A DNA stretch of 64,000 bases from JAPOXR01 sp964291445 (lineage in GTDB: Bacteria; Pseudomonadota; Alphaproteobacteria; Rhodobacterales; Rhodobacteraceae), in NCBI GenBank assembly GCA_964291445.2, contig OZ219864.1, positions 1,178,001-1,242,000 on the forward strand, written 5' to 3'. This document shows, piece by piece, positions 58,801 through 64,000 of this stretch (the first letter of the stretch is position 1; every line of letters starts with the position of its first letter). Made by a program: the position numbers and the translations under genes. The notes under the pieces were generated by a model that was given only the letters and a program-made list of their open reading frames with translations, was not told where the DNA came from and did no database searches.

Positions 58801-59565
58801 ATGATTCTGCATAGATCGCTTGTTCTCAAGTTCCTGTCGGCGTTCGTTGTATTTGGCGCCTGGGAAATTGCCGGGCGCATTCCCGTGAGTTACGGGTTCC
58901 CGACATTCTTCGAATCGATGGCCGCACTCGCCGACATGACAATGGACGGCAGGCTCCTTGATGCCTATGTGGACACGCTTCGTCCATTGGTCATCGGATT
59001 GATCATCTCGAGTTTCATCGGAATTGCCGTGGGCCTCTGGATTGGCCTCAGCTCCTGGTTCGACTGGCTGTTCTTGCCGATATTCATCGTCATGCAGGCG
59101 GCACCGCTTGCCGCCCTTATCCCGCTCCTGGTCATGGTCTACGGCATCGGAATCACTTCCAAGATCTTCGTCGTCTGCATCATGGCTATGCCGGTCATCG
59201 TGCTGAACACGGCTGGCGGCGTCCGCAACACGCCGACAAACCTCAAGGAAATGGGATATTCATTTCTTGGAGGCGAGCGGGATATCATAATGAAGGTCAT
59301 CATCCCTTCCGCCTCTCCGATCATATTTTCGGGACTGCGGCTTGGAACCTCGGCAGGATTCATTGGTGCCATTCTCTCCGAACTGAAGATAACGCCCACC
59401 GGGGTTGGCGATATCATTACCTACAGTCGATCAATCGCTGACTATGCCAGCATGTATGCCGCCATTTTCTCGATAATTCTGCTCGCCGTGTGCTTCCTGA
59501 ACGTGCTTGAACGAATAGAGCGCACGCTTTTTGAAGGGAATGTCCGTGGTTACGCATCAGACTGA
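58801..59565 (+). CDS. ABC transporter permease (NMT1/TauC type), first of two
   Basis: 254 residues from ATG 58801; a TTG at 58747 is in frame but would place the hairpin inside the gene. About six membrane helices (YVDTLRPLVIGLIISSFIGI, WFDWLFLPIFIVMQAAPLAALIPLL, IFVVCIMAMPVIVLN and others) and the ATPase-contact loop with LKEMGYSFLGGERDIIMKV then IIPSASPIIFSGLRLG mark a BPD_transp_1 permease of this class. It overlaps the ATPase gene by about 26 bases. Confidence 0.88.
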   Translation: MILHRSLVLKFLSAFVVFGAWEIAGRIPVSYGFPTFFESMAALADMTMDGRLLDAYVDTLRPLVIGLIISSFIGIAVGLWIGLSSWFDWLFLPIFIVMQAAPLAALIPLLVMVYGIGITSKIFVVCIMAMPVIVLNTAGGVRNTPTNLKEMGYSFLGGERDIIMKVIIPSASPIIFSGLRLGTSAGFIGAILSELKITPTGVGDIITYSRSIADYASMYAAIFSIILLAVCFLNVLERIERTLFEGNVRGYASD

Positions 59566-60346
59566 TGTTCCGCTGAACAAGCCCACCGAACCGCCCACGG
59601 CGGTCTCGGCGCGAAACATCTCGAAGAGCTACGGCGATGTCGAGGCATTGCGGGATCTGACGCTCCAGTTTCCAAGCGGTCAACTGACCTCGCTCCTCGG
59701 CCCGTCGGGCTGCGGAAAGACCACGCTGCTGAAGATCATCGCCGGATTGCTGGAGCCAACAGCAGGCGAGGTCGAGGTCAATGGCCAGCCGGTGACCGGT
59801 CCTGGTCCCGATCGCGCGTTCGTGTTCCAGGATTTCGCGCTGCTTCCCTGGGCAAGCGTGATACGCAACGTGGCATTCGGGCTCGAGCTGCGCGGTGTCG
59901 CGGTTTCGGAACGTGAGGCAATTGCCGAAAAATACATTCAGAATGTCGGTCTCGCCGGCTTCGAAAAGAGTTATCCGCACGAATTGTCCGGTGGAATGCG
60001 TCAGCGTGTGGGGCTTGCGCGTGCACTTGCGGTTGACAGCCAGGTTCTCCTGATGGACGAACCGTTTTCGGCTGTCGACGAACAGACCCGACGCAAGTTC
60101 CAGGAGGATTTGCTTGGGCTCGTCGCCGAGGAAAACAAGACCTTCCTGTTCGTCACCCATTCCATCGAGGAAGCGGTGTACGTCTCTGACCAGATTGCCA
60201 TCCTCCTGCCCCGCCCAAGCAGGGTGTCTGACATCATTCGACCAAGCGGTCTGCGCTCGAAAGACGTGGCAGACATTCGCCGTGACCCGGAGTATCTGGA
60301 CATTGTGGACCAGATCTGGGCTTCGCTCCGAAACTACGTGGAATAG
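59540..60346 (+). CDS. ABC transporter ATP-binding protein (TauB/SsuB type)
   Basis: 268 residues from ATG 59540; GTG 59546 is an equal candidate because AAGGGA (59534-59539) is better spaced for it. Walker A GPSGCGKTT, Q-loop FQDFALLPW, signature LSGGMRQR, Walker B VLLMDEPFSAVD and switch VTHSIEEAVY are those of the nitrate/taurine-type importers. It energises the two neighbouring permeases, which presumably form a heterodimer. Confidence 0.92.
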   Translation: MSVVTHQTDVPLNKPTEPPTAVSARNISKSYGDVEALRDLTLQFPSGQLTSLLGPSGCGKTTLLKIIAGLLEPTAGEVEVNGQPVTGPGPDRAFVFQDFALLPWASVIRNVAFGLELRGVAVSEREAIAEKYIQNVGLAGFEKSYPHELSGGMRQRVGLARALAVDSQVLLMDEPFSAVDEQTRRKFQEDLLGLVAEENKTFLFVTHSIEEAVYVSDQIAILLPRPSRVSDIIRPSGLRSKDVADIRRDPEYLDIVDQIWASLRNYVE

Positions 60347-60349
60347 ACC

Positions 60350-61102
60350 ATGTTTGTATACGGATTCAGGCTACCCGGCATGTCATCGCTGATTCTCTGG
60401 GGATTGCTCTGGGAGGCCATCGGTCAATCCGGGCTTACCTTCTTCCTGCCTCCCCTGTCCGAAGTGCTCGCGACCCTGTTCGAGATTATTGGCACGCCCG
60501 CGTTTCAAAAGGCTCTCGCCGAGACCGCCCAGGCATTCCTTTCGGGCGTGTTCTTTGCCGTGGTCATTGGTATTCCGGTTGGCATACTGATGGGCAAGAA
60601 CCGGCTTGTCGACGAGTTGCTGCTGCCCTGGGTCAACATATTTCTCAGCGCACCATTGACGGCCCTGGTGCCGGTCCTGATGGTCCTGTTCGGGTTCGGG
60701 ATGAAGTCGATCATAATCACGACGACGCTGTTTGCAATCTGGATCATAATCCTCAATGCACGTGCTGGCGTGATGCAGATCAATCGATCATTGGTTGAAA
60801 TGGCGAGCAGTTTCGGCGCATCCCCATGGGCGGCGTTCACCAAGGTCTATTTCTGGGCGGCATTGCCGGAAATCCTGGGCGGGGTTCGAATCGGCGTGAT
60901 CCGCGCCGTCAAGGGAGTCATCATCGGCCAATTGCTGATTTCAATTGTCGGATTTGGAGCCTTGTTCGAACTCTATTCCGCCAATTTCCTGATGTCGCAT
61001 TTCTGGGCTGTCCTGGTCGTGCTCTTCGCGCTTGCCTTCACGATCTCCGAATTGCTGGCCGGTCTGGAGCGCCGTGTCGCCTACTACGCCGCAAAGCGAT
61101 AG
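60350..61102 (+). CDS. ABC transporter permease (TauC type), second of two
   Basis: 250 residues starting 3 bases after the ATPase stop. Helices around LPPLSEVLATLFEIIGT, FLSGVFFAVVIGIPVGILMG, WVNIFLSAPLTALVPVLMVLFGFG and HFWAVLVVLFALAFTIS, and the contact loop MASSFGASPWAAFTKVYFW then ALPEILGGVRIG identify the class. It is clearly different from the first permease, so the importer likely has two unlike membrane subunits instead of a homodimer. No gene follows on this strand. Confidence 0.9.
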   Translation: MFVYGFRLPGMSSLILWGLLWEAIGQSGLTFFLPPLSEVLATLFEIIGTPAFQKALAETAQAFLSGVFFAVVIGIPVGILMGKNRLVDELLLPWVNIFLSAPLTALVPVLMVLFGFGMKSIIITTTLFAIWIIILNARAGVMQINRSLVEMASSFGASPWAAFTKVYFWAALPEILGGVRIGVIRAVKGVIIGQLLISIVGFGALFELYSANFLMSHFWAVLVVLFALAFTISELLAGLERRVAYYAAKR

Positions 61103-61267
61103 GAGGCTCCAGGATCAGCTGTGGTGTCCCTGGTCAAGTTACCAGGAATCATGGCAGGAGCGCCCTGGCGACGGTGGCGACCGGGCCTGTCCGGCCTTGC
61201 CGTCGATCGCATGCACCAGCCCAACCCATGGGCAGGATCGTGTCAGGGGACGCTGTCGCCTACCCGC

Positions 61268-62434
61268 TTACAAGCTGGTCGGACGAAGGCGGCGGCATAT
61301 GGGCAGGTTGCGGTCGAGCGGCAGGTCGACGCATCGCCGCTTCCGGGCCGCATGGTAGATACCGGTTGCAAGTTCGAGTGAGCTGATGCCGTCATCCGCC
61401 GACGGAGGGGAGTTGCGAGACCCTTCAAGGCGATCGATCACGTCTTCGAAAAGCCCGGCAAACCCGTCCCTGGCATCGGGCATGTTTGCGGCCTCGACCG
61501 CCCGGTCAAGGCGCCGCTGGTCTGCCGGGTCACGGGCCTGGAATGTCCAGCCATCACCGCCAATCGCATAGGGGGAGGTCCCGGACTCCACCGTCACGCG
61601 GTCAAACACCATGCGCATGCGGGACCAGTTTCGAGCCGACCCCAGGGTAATCGAGGAGGTGAGGAGTGTTCCGGATTTCGTGGTCATGCAGATTGCGGCG
61701 CAATCCTCGGTTTCAATCCGGTTGACGCGGGTATCCAGCATGGCGGCAACGCTGGTGACGGGCCCGAGAATCCGCCCGGCAAGATCATGGATATGCATCG
61801 CATGGATCATCACGGCACCGCCGAACTCGCCATCCCATGTCCCGCGCCAGGGCCGGGCGTAATAGTCCGCACCACGACTCCAATGCGTCTCGAGGGTTGC
61901 TGCCAGGGGACGGCCGGGAATGCCCTGTGCCTGCAACTTGTCGAGAGTCCTGGTGCCGGCGCCATAGCGATACTGGAACACCGGAACCAGGAGCTGGCCA
62001 GCGGCGGCAGCGACCGACGCAATCCGCTCGGCCTCCAGGAGACTGCCCGCCATGGGTTTTTCGCAAACGACATTCAGGCCGGCACGCAGCGCCTGTTCCG
62101 TCACCGGTGCATGCAGGGGTGGCGGCAGGCAGATGTCGACGATATCCGCATCTGCCTGCCGCAGGAAATCGTCCACGCCGTGAAACACCCTGGCACCGCC
62201 GGCCATGCTGGCCAGTCCGCTGGCGATTTCCGGGTCCTGGTCGACGATGGCCGTGATTGTCGCCCGGCCGCCAAGCGCCAGCCAGCCGGCAAGATGCTGC
62301 CTGCCGACGCCGCCGCCGAGGATCGCCACCCGCCAAGGCGCCAGGGATGTATCCCGGCATCCCCGGTTCGAGACCTGTCCTGCATCAGGGCCGGGCATTT
62401 CGGGTGTCGCCTGCATTCCCCAACCTTGCCGCAA
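61268..62434 (-). CDS. Gfo/Idh/MocA family oxidoreductase 1
   Basis: 388 residues from the first ATG (62434); starts at 62416 or 62398 are also possible, and all overlap the preceding gene. The NAD(P)-binding Rossmann motif is VAILGGGVGRQHLAGW, followed by the family motif CEKPMAG with its catalytic Lys. YRYGAGTRTL and the C-terminal domain with GGAVMIHAMHIHDLAGRILG match sugar or inositol dehydrogenase-type members. It oxidises or reduces a polyol- or sugar-like compound; the substrate is not evident. Last gene of the leftward run. Confidence 0.87.
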   Translation of the reverse strand: MRQGWGMQATPEMPGPDAGQVSNRGCRDTSLAPWRVAILGGGVGRQHLAGWLALGGRATITAIVDQDPEIASGLASMAGGARVFHGVDDFLRQADADIVDICLPPPLHAPVTEQALRAGLNVVCEKPMAGSLLEAERIASVAAAAGQLLVPVFQYRYGAGTRTLDKLQAQGIPGRPLAATLETHWSRGADYYARPWRGTWDGEFGGAVMIHAMHIHDLAGRILGPVTSVAAMLDTRVNRIETEDCAAICMTTKSGTLLTSSITLGSARNWSRMRMVFDRVTVESGTSPYAIGGDGWTFQARDPADQRRLDRAVEAANMPDARDGFAGLFEDVIDRLEGSRNSPPSADDGISSLELATGIYHAARKRRCVDLPLDRNLPICRRLRPTSL

Positions 62435-63419
62435 CCTGCTGCGCCCGGAGTGCGAATTCCATCACCTTGAAACAGTGAATGGAGGTCATCGCGGTCTCGG
62501 TGCGATGCAGCACATCATTGGCAAGGTCGCGGAAATATGGAAGCTCGGCCGAACTGGCATCCTCGTGGTGGCACGTGTCGCCATTCACGATGAACAGGTG
62601 ATCGCCTCCCGGGCGACCGGCAACATCGACGTATTTCCGCAGTTCAATGTAGCCCTCGGTCCCCAGGATGGTCAGGCGCCCGTCACCCCAGCTCGGAAGG
62701 GCGTCCGGGGTGAACCAGTCCACCCGGATGTAGCCCTGGCATCCGTCGCCACGCAGGAGAATTTCGCCGAAATCCTGCAGCCCCGGTTCATCCGGATGCG
62801 CAAAGTTGCCGACGGATGCCGCCACGATTTCGGCATCGGGGGAGCCGGTGAATTCGAGAAACTGATCGATCTGGTGCGAACCGATGTCACAAAGCACACC
62901 TCCGGTCTGGCCCTCATCGAAAAACCAGCGCGGTCGTGTCGCCTTGTTGAGGCGATGAGGTCCAAGCCCGACCGTCTGCACCACCCGGCCGATTGCCCCG
63001 TCCCGGACCAACTCGAGTGCCCGGGTCACCGCCGGCACCTCGAATCGCTCCGAAAAATCAACTGACCAGATCCGGCCGGTCTCACCGGCAACGTTCCTGA
63101 TCCGGGAAAGCTGATCCAGGGTGGTGCAACCCGGCTTGTCGGACATGACATCCTTTCCCGCCAGCATGGCTTCGATGGCCCGTTCGGCTCGGCGAGCCGG
63201 AATGTCCGCAACGAGAATCAGGTCGATGTCGGGGTCGTCGAGAAGCTGGTACCTGTCACTGACCCTGGGAATTGCCGGAAAGCGCCTCTCCAGGCCGGCC
63301 ACGGGATGTGGCTCCCCTTCGGTCCACCAGCCCTTGCAGGCGCAACCAAGCTCCAGCATACCGGCGAGCTGACCGTAGATGTGCCTGTGCTCGGCCCCGA
63401 TGACGCCCAGTTTCAGCAT
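62385..63419 (-). CDS. Gfo/Idh/MocA family oxidoreductase 2
   Basis: 344 residues from ATG 63419, whose ATGCTGA overlaps the stop of the upstream gene; the longer frame from 63503 is therefore rejected. The N-terminal Rossmann start LKLGVIGAEHRHIYGQLAGM is slightly unusual (GAEHRH instead of GxGxxG). DKPGCTTLDQL takes the place of the usual EKP motif, and the C-terminal domain has GGVLCDIGSHQIDQFLEFTG. It overlaps the next gene by up to 50 bases. Confidence 0.85.
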   Translation of the reverse strand: MLKLGVIGAEHRHIYGQLAGMLELGCACKGWWTEGEPHPVAGLERRFPAIPRVSDRYQLLDDPDIDLILVADIPARRAERAIEAMLAGKDVMSDKPGCTTLDQLSRIRNVAGETGRIWSVDFSERFEVPAVTRALELVRDGAIGRVVQTVGLGPHRLNKATRPRWFFDEGQTGGVLCDIGSHQIDQFLEFTGSPDAEIVAASVGNFAHPDEPGLQDFGEILLRGDGCQGYIRVDWFTPDALPSWGDGRLTILGTEGYIELRKYVDVAGRPGGDHLFIVNGDTCHHEDASSAELPYFRDLANDVLHRTETAMTSIHCFKVMEFALRAQQVAARLGNAGDTRNARP

Positions 63420-64000
63420 GACCCGGCGGAGGCGGGCCTTCCGCCCGACAATTGCACGCGGACCCCGTCGGACGATGATCTCAGCATGGCCTCGATCAAC
63501 CACTGCACCGCAACGGCATCATCCCCTGCCACCTCCGGATCCCGGCCCGCCCGACACCGTTCGACGAATGACATGATGAGATCCCGGTGCCAGTCGAACG
63601 GGAATGCCATCGGGTCCGAGCCGGCCCCACTGCCGGCCTCGGTGCCGAATGTCTCGACCTCCCGGTCTCGCCAGTGGATCGAGAGTGTACCCGACTTCAG
63701 CACCGCGCTTGCATGGTCGCATTCGAGAGTGATCGATTCGGCTTCGCCCGGCCAGGCGGCGGTGGTGGCTATGACCGAACCGACAGCCCCGCTCTCGAAC
63801 CGCAGGCCGGCGACCGCGAAATCCTCGGTTTCCATCCGGTGCAGGCCGGTGGTGGCAGCCAGGGCCTGCACCTGCGCCACTGGGCCGGCAAGGCTCAGCA
63901 GCAGGTCCAGGGTATGAATGGCCTGGCTGATCAAGACACCGCCGCCATCCCGGGCGATGGTACCGCGGCCGGGTTCGTCATAGTAGCCCTGGTCGCGCCA
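63413..64000 (-). CDS. Gfo/Idh/MocA family oxidoreductase 3, C-terminal part (runs off the window)
   Basis: The frame is open to the right edge; 195 residues are visible. It reads WRDQGYYDEPGRGTIARDGGGVLISQAIHTLDLLLSLAG, the typical start of the C-terminal domain, with GGGVLISQAIHTLDLL corresponding to the HxxD substrate-binding motif. The Rossmann half is outside the window. Its stop TGA lies within the start of oxidoreductase 2, so the three genes look translationally coupled. Confidence 0.85.
   Translation of the reverse strand, partial: WRDQGYYDEPGRGTIARDGGGVLISQAIHTLDLLLSLAGPVAQVQALAATTGLHRMETEDFAVAGLRFESGAVGSVIATTAAWPGEAESITLECDHASAVLKSGTLSIHWRDREVETFGTEAGSGAGSDPMAFPFDWHRDLIMSFVERCRAGRDPEVAGDDAVAVQWLIEAMLRSSSDGVRVQLSGGRPASAGSC

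Overview
The window looks like part of the chromosome of a GC-rich alphaproteobacterium, probably Rhodospirillales-like. This rests on a four-gene general amino-acid ABC operon (aapJQMP), an ATP12-type F1 assembly chaperone, and the order rpmH-rnpA-yidD-yidC-engB-argB. No rRNA, tRNA or CRISPR array was seen.

Positions 1-32567 are almost entirely one giant surface-protein gene, open at the left edge. It is a chain of about 85 Calx-beta-like modules (boundary motifs counted by eye) that ends in an outer-membrane beta-barrel. A single missing base near 17940 splits it into two long frames. A four-module block of about 1.55 kb recurs five times in full and once in part, and some distant modules share long stretches of near-identical DNA.

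Positions 33057-39352 are an IS21-family element. It has matching ends and a 5-bp target duplication (ACAAG). Besides istA and istB it carries a small cysteine-rich gene upstream and a DUF3991/Toprim gene overlapping the end of istB. The Toprim gene is cut in two by a second element, whose transposase joins a DruA-like (DUF4338) region to an IS4/Tn5-type DDE domain. Every gene here is broken by frameshifts, whereas the housekeeping genes to the right are intact. Next comes a decayed AAA/DUF4143 ATPase gene, preceded by four 12-nt repeats at an exact 22-nt period.

Positions 41378-56848 are core genes: rarA-crcB-rluC-like-atp12 (coupled), aapJQMP, then leftward an Fe-S protein with sixA, argB, engB, yidC, yidD, rnpA and rpmH, and a fumarylacetoacetase-family hydrolase.

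Positions 56944-64000 look like a catabolic locus. An FCD-type GntR regulator with a perfect palindromic operator in front of its start is followed by an NMT1/TauA-type ABC importer with two different permeases. Convergent to it are at least three Gfo/Idh/MocA oxidoreductases with overlapping ends, the last one running off the window. The substrate cannot be told from sequence alone.
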